Origin: CAZVXI01 sp964631295
Lineage (GTDB): Bacteria; Planctomycetota; Phycisphaerae; Phycisphaerales; SM1A02
Length of the DNA stretch: 27,634 bases
Direction: 5' to 3'
Assembly (NCBI GenBank): GCA_964631295.1
Contig: CAZVXI010000029.1
Coordinates: 1 to 27,634 of the forward strand
Under the pieces are notes generated by a model. That model saw only the letters and a program-made list of their open reading frames with translations, searched no databases and was not told where the DNA came from. Below are positions 8,541-16,001 of the stretch, in pieces. How positions within the stretch are numbered: the first letter of the stretch is position 1; the number at the start of each line of letters is the position of its first letter. The position numbers were made by a program, and so were the translations under genes.

Positions 8541-8822
8541 TCAGGCGTCGTCGCCATCTTTGCCGCTGATATCGACCTTCGACCAGTCAATCTCAGCCCG
8601 GTCTTTCTGTATCTGTTCGAGTGCCACGCGCGCCTTGGCAAGGTCTTCCGTCCGCACGAGGATGCGCACCATGCCCGGCGCTTCAGCCCGGAACCCGGCG
8701 GTATACCCACCTGCGGTCTCCGCACGAATGTCATGATCCTCCAGCGCGGCTGCGATCGCTTCAGCTTCAATCTCGGTTGCCACCTGCACGAGCGTGGTTA
8801 CATCACCGGTCTGTTCAGTCAT
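8541..8822 (-). CDS. DUF2007-type putative signal-transducing protein
   Basis: This 93-residue protein matches the small DUF2007 pattern: an N-terminal TTLVQVATEIEAEAIAAALE helix for inter-domain packing, then HDIRAET, and a C-terminal MVRILVRTEDLAKARVALEQI, ending in an acidic tail. Family members are small ferredoxin-like-fold proteins of unproven function. AGGAG eight nucleotides upstream of the ATG is a strong ribosome site. The gene lies 47 bp after the disulfide oxidoreductase on the same strand, so it may be the last gene of that group. It converges with the DUF4159 gene across an 18-bp gap. Confidence 0.7.
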   Translation of the reverse strand: MTEQTGDVTTLVQVATEIEAEAIAAALEDHDIRAETAGGYTAGFRAEAPGMVRILVRTEDLAKARVALEQIQKDRAEIDWSKVDISGKDGDDA

Positions 8823-8869
8823 TGATGCATCTCCTGACGATGGTCACATCATAGACCCCGCAAACCCGA

Positions 8870-10423
8870 TCACCGCCCGCGCCAGCGGAGAATCAGATCA
8901 ATCACCCGCTGCACGAGTGGCGTCAAGCGCGCTCGCCCATGTTCATCGCCTGCCTTGCGGATGATCTCTGCAACCGTTGGATACGGATGAATCGTGCTGG
9001 AGAGGCTATTGAGACCAATCTTGCTGGTCATGGCAAGCGACAGTTCGCCGATCATGTTGCCTGCATCATTGCTTACCAGCGTCGCACCGAGCAGTACATC
9101 AGACCCGCGTTTGTAATGAACCTTCAGGAAACCGGCCGTGTCTCCTTCAAGCAGCGCCCGGTCGTTGTCCGCGAGCGGTACGTTGATTGTCTCATACGCA
9201 ACCCCGGCCTCATCAAGTTCATGCGGATATCGCCCCACGTGGGCAATCTCCGGCTGCGTGTACGTGCACCATGGAATGACGAGATCACTGAGCTTCTCAC
9301 GGCCGAAGAACAGCGCGTTGCGCACCACCGCCCTCGCCATGAAGTCGGCTGCATGTGTGAACTGGTATCGCGAGCAGACATCACCGGCGGCATAGATGCG
9401 ATTGTTCGTGGTACGGAACCGATCATCCACCTGCACCCCCGTTCGTTCGTCGTATGCAACCCCTGCCTCGTCCAGCGCGAGATCTTCAATGTTTGGCACC
9501 CGCCCAGTGGCAACCAGCACCTCATCCACTTCGATAGCCTGCTCATCATTATCCGATGAGAGTGTTGCCTGCCGTGTGCCATCCTTCGACCGAGACACAC
9601 GCGTCAGCGACGCATTCAGATGCAGTGTCACGCCATCATCTTTGAGCGCTTGCTGCACGACGGCTGCCGCTTCAGCATCCTCGCGCGACAACACATGACT
9701 TCCCCGCTCAATCAGATGAACCTCCGAACCGAGCCGCGCGAACGCTTGTGCCATCTCGCATCCGATCGGCCCGCCTCCGAGCACCGCCAGCCGTCGCGGC
9801 AGTTGCGTGAGCGAGAAGAGTGATTCGTTCGTGAGATATCCCGCTTCTTCCAGACCTTCGATCGAGGGGGCAGCGGCGCGGGCGCCGGTCGCAATACAGG
9901 CCCTTGCAAAACGAAGCGTGGCTCCCGCGACCTCGATCGTCTCAGTCGACGTGAATCGACCTTCACCCAGAAACACGTCAATGCCCATCTCGCTGAAACG
10001 TTGAACCGAGTCATGCTTGCTGATCGACGCTCGCAGGCGCCGCATTCGGTCCATAACCTCGGCAAAGTCGACCTCAACGGGCCCATCGATTGCAATACCA
10101 AACGCGTCGGCATGCCGGGCTTCGTGCGCCGCCCGCGCGCAGCGGATAATTGCTTTCGACGGAACGCAGCCGACATTCAAGCAGTCGCCGCCCATGAGGT
10201 CACGTTCAATCAGCGCTGTACGCGCACCGAGATTCGCGCAGATGGCAGCGGTCACAAGACCGGCCGTGCCAGCGCCGATCACGACCATGTGGTACTTCTC
10301 CGCCGGCGCCGGATTGACCCAATCCTGCGGATGCACGTTGGCAACGAGTTCGACATTGTGTCCCTCGTACGGGCGCACCTGCACCAGGCGTCGATCGATT
10401 GTGGAAGCGGTCTGTGTCGTCAT
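8870..10423 (-). CDS. FAD-dependent pyridine nucleotide-disulfide oxidoreductase (mercuric-reductase-like)
   Basis: The protein is 517 residues from ATG 10423. It has an N-terminal FAD-binding motif VVIGAGTAGL and the redox-active disulfide C81/C86 in GGDCLNVGCVPSKA. A second dinucleotide motif (LGGGPIGCEMAQAF) serves NAD(P)H, and the FAD motif YAAGDVCSR follows. The C-terminal dimerisation domain carries the IHPYPTVAE active-site motif. There is no N-terminal heavy-metal domain and no vicinal cysteine pair at the C-terminus, so true mercuric reductase activity is unlikely. A broader thiol or quinone reductase role is more probable. The ATG overlaps the stop of the upstream TVP38 gene by 4 nt. 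An in-frame ATG at 10435 is an alternative start. Pairing of TVP38 proteins with this reductase class is known from other bacteria. Confidence 0.85.
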   Translation of the reverse strand: MTTQTASTIDRRLVQVRPYEGHNVELVANVHPQDWVNPAPAEKYHMVVIGAGTAGLVTAAICANLGARTALIERDLMGGDCLNVGCVPSKAIIRCARAAHEARHADAFGIAIDGPVEVDFAEVMDRMRRLRASISKHDSVQRFSEMGIDVFLGEGRFTSTETIEVAGATLRFARACIATGARAAAPSIEGLEEAGYLTNESLFSLTQLPRRLAVLGGGPIGCEMAQAFARLGSEVHLIERGSHVLSREDAEAAAVVQQALKDDGVTLHLNASLTRVSRSKDGTRQATLSSDNDEQAIEVDEVLVATGRVPNIEDLALDEAGVAYDERTGVQVDDRFRTTNNRIYAAGDVCSRYQFTHAADFMARAVVRNALFFGREKLSDLVIPWCTYTQPEIAHVGRYPHELDEAGVAYETINVPLADNDRALLEGDTAGFLKVHYKRGSDVLLGATLVSNDAGNMIGELSLAMTSKIGLNSLSSTIHPYPTVAEIIRKAGDEHGRARLTPLVQRVIDLILRWRGR

Positions 10424-11331
10424 GTGGTCAACCATTGTTCGATTGAATCAGAAAAGAAGATCGCCACGATGGCGCCAGCGACTGCAAGCGCGCCGGCTGC
10501 GAGCAATATCCACTCGCGCATCGGCGGGCGAGTTGATGCATTATTGTTGGTTTGACGGGCCTGATCATCTGCTTTGGTTTCAGTCGGTCCAGTATCTGCC
10601 TCAGCAATTTCGGTCTGCGCTTGCAGCTTGCGGCGAGCAAGACGCGTCAGGTACACCGTGAGCGCAATGGTGGCAAGCAACCCGACGCTCAGCGCAATCC
10701 ACTCGAGCGTTGACCGACCTCCCTCATCTGCGCCACCGCTCGCGCCTGATGCGGCAGACACACCGATATGCCCGAAATACACGTACATGAACGTGCCGGG
10801 AAGCATCGCCAGCCAACTCGTAAGCACACATGGCCAGAAACGAATCTGTGTCAGCCCGTAAAGATAGTTCTGAAGGTTGAACGGTACCGCCGGCGAGAGG
10901 CGCAGCATAGCGACGATTTTCCAGCCACCCTCTGCAATCGCATCATCCATCGCCTTGAACTTCGAGCTTTCAGCAGCAAGCTGCTGCACCCGACTTCGAG
11001 CGAGATACCGTGCAATGAGAAACGCGCATGCTGCGCCGACATTCGATGCGACCGAAGTGATGATTGTTCCCCAAAGCAGGCCGAACAGCGCGCCGCCAGC
11101 GAATGTCAGAGCCGAGCCTGGTACGAGCGCAATCACTGCGATCACGTAAACTGCAGAAAAAATCAATGGCCCCCACGGACCGGTCGACTCCACCCACGAA
11201 CGAGTCGCATCGATCCACTGACCAGTCGGCAAGGCCTGCATCAAAAGAAGTGCGGCAAGAACGAACAGCGCACTCGCTGCATAACGCATCCATGTTTTCT
11301 TGCGGATTCGGGTATTGGAGTGGCCAATCAC
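10420..11331 (-). CDS. TVP38/TMEM64 (VTT/DedA-like) membrane protein
   Basis: This 303-residue polytopic inner-membrane protein carries the VTT-domain signatures. The first is FAGGALFGLLWG followed by glycine-rich SVASNVGAACAFLIARYLAR. The second is LRLSPAVPFNLQNYLYGL, with WLAMLPGTFMYVYFG. Helices are at about residues 16-32, 52-78, 85-108, 165-190 and 212-232, plus an extra C-terminal helix (about 275-296) after a polar linker. The family is linked to lipid scrambling or transport, but the substrate here is unknown. The start is GTG at 11331, chosen because GAAGGGA lies 4-5 nt upstream. The stop overlaps the start of the reductase gene by 4 nt, implying coupled expression. Confidence 0.85.
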   Translation of the reverse strand: MIGHSNTRIRKKTWMRYAASALFVLAALLLMQALPTGQWIDATRSWVESTGPWGPLIFSAVYVIAVIALVPGSALTFAGGALFGLLWGTIITSVASNVGAACAFLIARYLARSRVQQLAAESSKFKAMDDAIAEGGWKIVAMLRLSPAVPFNLQNYLYGLTQIRFWPCVLTSWLAMLPGTFMYVYFGHIGVSAASGASGGADEGGRSTLEWIALSVGLLATIALTVYLTRLARRKLQAQTEIAEADTGPTETKADDQARQTNNNASTRPPMREWILLAAGALAVAGAIVAIFFSDSIEQWLTT

Positions 11332-11469
11332 AGGTTCCCTTCAAGACCATCGTCATTGCGCAATGCCTTGTTGCGGCCATGCTCTGACCAGGTGAACAGC
11401 GACCAACTGCTCAGTATTCCAAATGTTTCATTTGTGCAGAAGTACACTCTCGGAGACGTCGAGGGCTCC

Positions 11470-11497
11470 TGCACAACATGGCACACATGAGTATACT
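11470..11497 (+). promoter_or_regulatory. Candidate sigma70-like promoter upstream of the 549-residue hypothetical gene
   Basis: TGCACA (11470-11475) and TATACT (11492-11497) are separated by 16 nt and match 4/6 and 5/6 consensus bases. A transcript would begin about 75-80 nt before the ATG at 11579. The site lies in the 247-bp interval (11332-11578) between divergent genes; nothing else there is clear to me. Confidence 0.3.
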
Positions 11498-11578
11498 TCA
11501 CGAGTGATGTTTGCAGCCGGTGATTATTCCTGCCACCTTGACCATCGAAACACTGATGAACTGCACGGGTGATTTCCA

Positions 11579-13228
11579 ATGCAAGTACGAACACGAATAT
11601 GGCTGACGCTCTCACTGGCTGCCCTGATCGGGCTGGCCGTTGCTTTGCTCGTCGCGCCGACGATTCAGCATCACCGCATGCTCGATGCGATTGGCTCGTT
11701 GGATGCCGCGAAACGTGAAGCTGCCTGGGTATGGTGGGCAACTGATGCAGCAGGACTGCCGCGAGCGGCGCGATCACTTGAAGCAATCAATACACGGCTT
11801 GATTCACTCACGTCATCGGATGAGACTGCATTGCTTGATGCCGCCGATGCACTGCGCCGCCTCGATCTGTGGGGCTGGCATCACCAGCCCGAATCGCTGC
11901 TCATTCGAACCATCCGACTGCGCACGCAGCAAGATGATCACACATCGCAGCAGATGGCGCTAGCACTTCTCAGAGATGCGCCGGGACTGCGCGAGGCAGC
12001 AGCAGTCACAGCGGGTATGTTCACAGAATGTATCCAGCCGCTGCTGACGTCAGCGCATAACGACATTGCCCGCAAGTCACTGGATGTTGCTATCAGTTGG
12101 CTCGCGGCGCACGACCCGGCAGCGATTGCTGTACTCGACCTGACCGGCGCACCGCGATCGCTGCAGCGAACATGGCTGCTCGCATGCGGCATCGTTGGTA
12201 TCGAGCCATCGTCTGAGATCGAATCACACGCCGAGCCTGACCTTCTCGAAGCAGCACTGCTCGCGCGCGTTCTTCGGTCACCAGACGACACGAGTGACAT
12301 CATCAAAGCGATGCGCGCCATCGCCGATGACAGGTTTCTTCCGCGCGCGAGTGTTCTCCGGCATGGGGTGGACACAGCATCGTGGAACGAACTTGATCGC
12401 CTCGCGCGCGAAGGCAATCGTCCAGCGGAGTATGCCCGGCAGGCGCGCAGCCCGAACCTCGAATACGAACAGGCCCAACAGGCCTTTGCTGATGCGAACG
12501 GTAGTCGTGGCAGACGCGCGCTTGCGGCCTGGCGGTTGCGGCAAGTCGATGCTGGTGAACTGAGTCAGCTGCTCGACCAGCCGGTATCTGATCAGGAAGG
12601 AGCCGTGTATTCTGATGTCCTTCTCGCCGAACGTCATCTGCCGCGCGGACAGTCAACACAACTCGCCGAGCATTGGATTCGCTCCTTCGATGACCGCCGC
12701 AAACGAGCAGGCGCGTTGTTGGCAGCACTGTTGGGTGAGCACGAAGACCTTCTCGCAGAGGCGTATCGCGTCGAGAATATCCCGGCGGTGCGCACGATCC
12801 AGTACCTCGCGCTGCACGCAATGGGCCACGCACCTGAGGCGCGCAATGAGTCATCGGCTGACCCCAAGATCATCGCGCATCGTGCGCTCTATGCAGATCG
12901 TGACGACTTCGACCCGGATATCGCGCTCGCAATGCTGATCGGTGGCGATCAGGAAGCACTTGTGCTGTTGACCTCACCTCCACGCGGCGATGAACTCGGC
13001 AGATCAGTCCAGCAGCGCGCCTGGTTGATCCAGCGATTTGCACCTGACTGGCACGCTCGGCTTGGCAGACCGATTGGCGGCGACCTGCGCGGAGTGGTTC
13101 TGCACTTTGATGCAATGCGTGCGATGCGACTCTCGACAGCGCGATCACTCACATTCGACGAGGCATCGCGAGTGTTTGTTCAGGATGTAACCGCGACGCC
13201 GCGATCAACTGCCGCAGGCCCTGACTGA
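11579..13228 (+). CDS. Membrane-anchored helical-repeat protein of unknown function
   Basis: The 549-residue protein has one N-terminal membrane helix (about residues 8-27, LTLSLAALIGLAVALLVAP). The remainder is almost entirely Ala/Leu/Arg-rich helix, suggesting a HEAT- or TPR-like solenoid facing the periplasm. I see no catalytic motif and do not recognise the family. The start at 11579 has only a weak ribosome site. A candidate promoter lies about 80 nt upstream. Its 3' end overlaps the 3' end of the convergent glycosyltransferase-methyltransferase gene by 49 bp (13180-13228). It is monocistronic as far as the window shows. Codon use and composition look like its neighbours. Confidence 0.65.
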   Translation: MQVRTRIWLTLSLAALIGLAVALLVAPTIQHHRMLDAIGSLDAAKREAAWVWWATDAAGLPRAARSLEAINTRLDSLTSSDETALLDAADALRRLDLWGWHHQPESLLIRTIRLRTQQDDHTSQQMALALLRDAPGLREAAAVTAGMFTECIQPLLTSAHNDIARKSLDVAISWLAAHDPAAIAVLDLTGAPRSLQRTWLLACGIVGIEPSSEIESHAEPDLLEAALLARVLRSPDDTSDIIKAMRAIADDRFLPRASVLRHGVDTASWNELDRLAREGNRPAEYARQARSPNLEYEQAQQAFADANGSRGRRALAAWRLRQVDAGELSQLLDQPVSDQEGAVYSDVLLAERHLPRGQSTQLAEHWIRSFDDRRKRAGALLAALLGEHEDLLAEAYRVENIPAVRTIQYLALHAMGHAPEARNESSADPKIIAHRALYADRDDFDPDIALAMLIGGDQEALVLLTSPPRGDELGRSVQQRAWLIQRFAPDWHARLGRPIGGDLRGVVLHFDAMRAMRLSTARSLTFDEASRVFVQDVTATPRSTAAGPD

Positions 13229-14821
13229 CGCTGCTGCTTCCCAGCGACTCGCGGGCGACAAAGTTTGACCAGCAGCCCGGGCACCTGCGGATCAAATGCG
13301 CGATCAATCATGAATAGCTCCGTCGCGTTGATCTGTGCGATCAACTCGTGATCGCGATACAGGTGATGCCGATCCACATCCGTATCCAGCGGCGTCGACC
13401 GCTCGGGCATCACGACAAGCAGCATGCCATCATCGGCCAATGCATGCCGTGCCTGTTTGAGCAGCCCTGCAGGGTTCGAATGCGTGTGCATGACATCAAT
13501 CAGCAGCACAACATCTGCCACGTGCATATCTACGACATGCGAGCGCTGATCAAGCTGATATATAAAATGCGGAGGCTGTGCAGTATATGTACTGCGCTGT
13601 GTCACACTGCGCGCAAGGTCGATCAGATGAGGATTGCGATCCACGCCGACCGTCGCGTATCCCTGCTGCGCGAGCAGATGACACAGCAGCCCCTCACCGC
13701 AGCCGAACTGCACGATCCGTCGCGGCTGGCCGGCACCAATGGCTCGCGTGACCAGATCAACTTGATTGGCAACTACCTGCTGTGCGCGAGGGTCATCTGC
13801 ATAGGCCTGCCAGCGCGATTGCTCAATGCTGACCGGGGAGTGTGAACAGGTGCTCGGTCCGAACACGCGCGCATTCCACATTAGTGGAGTTCCGCGATAA
13901 CGCGCAGTCACATCATCAAGATCCGGCGCGACACGATCGAATCCCCATTTTTCTCGGAAGCGCTCACGCGCTGCGCTGATCGCAGAATCGGCATCGGATT
14001 GACTGCTGCGCCGCGACCGATTCGTGTGATGGTGGATGAACTCAATGTTCGGAATAGCGACACATCGCCAGCCATGCAGACGAGCGCGCATGCCGTAGTC
14101 AACGGTCTGGCCGCGCATGATCGTTTCATCGTACGGGCCGACGCTGTCCCACACCGCGCGCCTCTGACAGTAGAAGCAGCCCATCACGTGGTCGACCTCG
14201 ATCGGCATCCGGATNNNNNNNNNNTTCCTGCGAACGTGTCACCGCCGAAGGTGTGATACCCTGGCCGATGTGGTGATAGCCGCGCGGGTGCAGCAGCCAG
14301 TCGCCGGCCGAGTGAACGAAGCCGTTCGCGGTCAGTTGCTTCGGGCCGATGACACCGACATCCAGTGGCATGGCGTCAAACGCATCGCGCAGCAGCGTCG
14401 CCCAGTTGTCGGTGAGCACTTCAACATCACCATCAAGCCGCACGCTGATCTCGCCCTGAGCTTCCGTCATCAACCGATTTGCAACCTTGCTCAGAACGCC
14501 GCAGTGGTCAAGCTCAATCAGCGTGCAGAAAGGATGCGGTGCGCGACCACCCTGCGTCCAGCTTTTTCCGGCCCACGCACGAGCTGTCTCGATCGAGTCA
14601 TCGGTCGAACCATCATCAGCAATGATGATTTCGACTGGCATTGGATCGCTTGCCAGCGTGTCATGCAGCGATTGCAACAGGGTCCCGAGCAGATCGAACG
14701 TGCCGTCGCCCGAACTCTCGCGGCCGTTGTTGAAGTTGGGAATCAGGATCGAAACGGATGGCGTGGTCATGGCATTGTTATCGACCACCCGACGAGCGAA
14801 AGTCAGAAGATCATGATCCAT
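13180..14821 (-). CDS. Glycosyltransferase family 2 - SAM methyltransferase fusion, interrupted by an assembly gap
   Basis: Two minus-strand frames on either side of the run of Ns at 14215-14224 form one gene. The N-terminal part (14821-14225) is a GT2 enzyme: VSILIPNFNNG, ADDGSTDDS and the metal/sugar-nucleotide acidic motif RLDGDVEVL. After the gap come the GT2 acceptor-side motif EVDHVMGCFYC, then GPYDETIMRGQTVDYGMRARLHG. From about 13830 down, a class I methyltransferase domain follows, with motif I VQFGCGEGLLCHLL and VVLLIDVMHTHSNP. The two parts are out of frame by one base if exactly 10 Ns are kept, so the gap size is a placeholder; 9 or 12 bases would restore the frame. AAAGG upstream supports the ATG at 14821; ATG 14770 (MTTPSVSILIPN) is an alternative. 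A role in surface polysaccharide or glycan modification is inferred. Confidence 0.75.
14215..14224. other. Assembly gap (10 N) inside the glycosyltransferase region
   Basis: Ten ambiguous bases join two contigs or mask unresolved sequence. The coding frame changes across the gap, so its true length is not 10. Confidence 0.98.
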
Positions 14822-14869
14822 CGTCGCCTTTGGCTTGTCGTTTGTTCGCTGCCCGGCAATGATTGAACG

Positions 14870-15307
14870 ATGCCAACCCCCGCCGACTCACCCGGACCGA
14901 ATCCGCAGCCCGACTGCGATGATGATCTGCACATGGCCCTTCGCGTGGTGATGCTGCCGCGTGATACCAATCAGTACGGCACGATCTTCGGCGGCGTGAT
15001 CCTGTCGTACATCGACCAGGCGGGGTTCATCGAAGCCCGGCGGCACGGCACCCACCGATGGGTCACTGCTTCGATTCAGCGCGTGGACTTTCAGGCACCC
15101 GTCATGGTCGGCGATGTCGTCAACTTTCGTACCTGTACCGAGCGCACCGGAACGAAGTCAGTCACAGTGCGTATCCGTGTCGAGGCAGAGCGATACACAA
15201 CGGGTGACACTGTTGTCGTGACCGAGGCGCGGCTGACGATGGTGGCTATCAACGCAGCCGGCCAACCGATCCCGTTCAATGCGCCGCCAACGGTGACTAC
15301 CCCGTGA
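14870..15307 (+). CDS. Acyl-CoA thioesterase, hotdog fold (YciA/BFIT type)
   Basis: This 145-residue protein has the classical acyl-CoA thioesterase signature. MLPRDTNQYGTIFGG is followed by the helix VILSYIDQAGFIEARRH, whose Asp is the usual catalytic or structural acid. Then come RVDFQAPVMVGDVVNFRT and the strand VTVRIRVEAER. Such enzymes hydrolyse acyl-CoA to free acid and CoA in the cytoplasm as multimers. The N-terminal 20 residues are Pro/Asp-rich and probably disordered; a start at the internal MALRVVML is possible. It is divergent from the glycosyltransferase gene (48 bp) and overlaps purN by 4 nt. Confidence 0.85.
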   Translation: MPTPADSPGPNPQPDCDDDLHMALRVVMLPRDTNQYGTIFGGVILSYIDQAGFIEARRHGTHRWVTASIQRVDFQAPVMVGDVVNFRTCTERTGTKSVTVRIRVEAERYTTGDTVVVTEARLTMVAINAAGQPIPFNAPPTVTTP

Positions 15308-15912
15308 CGGCCTGCGGAACGCAACCGATCCGTATCGGCGCGCTGATATCCGGAGGCGGTCGTACGCTGCTGAACATCATCGATCACACCGAGCGCGGCG
15401 AACTTGATGCGGAGATCGTCTGCATCATCGCATCGCGCGAAGACATTGCTGGTGTCGAAAAACTTCGCGCACGCGGGTTTGAAGTGAAGATCGCAGATCG
15501 CAGTGCGTTTGACTCCGATGGTGCGTATCACGATCAGATCATGACCTGGCTGCGCGGCGCAAGGGTCGACGTCGTTGCATTGTGTGGCTGGCTGCGCTGG
15601 CTTCGGATCGATCCGGATTTCACCGGCCGAGTGGTGAATATTCACCCTGCCCTCTTGCCGAAATTCGGGGGAGCGGGCATGTATGGCAATCGGGTACATC
15701 AGGCAGTGTTGGATGCGGGCGAATCTGAATCGGGCTGTTCAGTTCACTGGGTTGATGACATCTACGATCACGGTTCGGTGATCCTGCAACGGCGCGTGCC
15801 AGTGGAGCCTGGCGATACCGCAGAGTCACTCGCTGCCCGCGTGTTCGAGCAGGAATGCATCGCCTACCCGCACGCGCTCCGTGAGATCGCCGCCCAACTG
15901 GCAACTCCGTGA
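15304..15912 (+). CDS. purN: Phosphoribosylglycinamide formyltransferase PurN
   Basis: PurN transfers the formyl group from 10-formyltetrahydrofolate to GAR in purine synthesis. This 202-residue protein contains the catalytic Asn and His in VVNIHPALLPKFGG and the downstream HWVDDIYDHGSVILQ motif with the catalytic Asp, at family-typical spacing. The N-terminal phosphate-binding loop reads LISGGGRTLLNI rather than the usual SGNGSNLQ, a variant also expected in planctomycete homologues. The start is GTG at 15304, overlapping the thioesterase stop as GTGA, so translation is probably coupled. No other purine gene lies nearby. Confidence 0.9.
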   Translation: MTACGTQPIRIGALISGGGRTLLNIIDHTERGELDAEIVCIIASREDIAGVEKLRARGFEVKIADRSAFDSDGAYHDQIMTWLRGARVDVVALCGWLRWLRIDPDFTGRVVNIHPALLPKFGGAGMYGNRVHQAVLDAGESESGCSVHWVDDIYDHGSVILQRRVPVEPGDTAESLAARVFEQECIAYPHALREIAAQLATP

Positions 15913-16001
15913 ATCGCGACAGAAGCCTTCCGAAGGTGCATCGAGCGATGTACGATTGCTGAGGGCTCCTGCACGCCTGCACGCTTGGACAAGTGATTGA
16001 C

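Noticed and set aside
8521..8561. Possible bidirectional terminator (GATGGCG ... CGCCATC then TTT)
   Set aside because: The stem is only 7 bp with a 24-nt loop and overlaps the end of the DUF2007 coding region; too weak to list.
8870..10423. Mercuric reductase (merA) and a mercury-resistance operon
   Set aside because: No HMA domain, no C-terminal vicinal cysteines, no merR/merT/merP neighbours; only the general disulfide-reductase core is shared.
11461..15974. Shared 14-mer GAGGGCTCCTGCAC at 11461 and 15961, considered as a common operator
   Set aside because: Only two copies, at different distances from the following genes; one such repeat is expected by chance in a window of this length.
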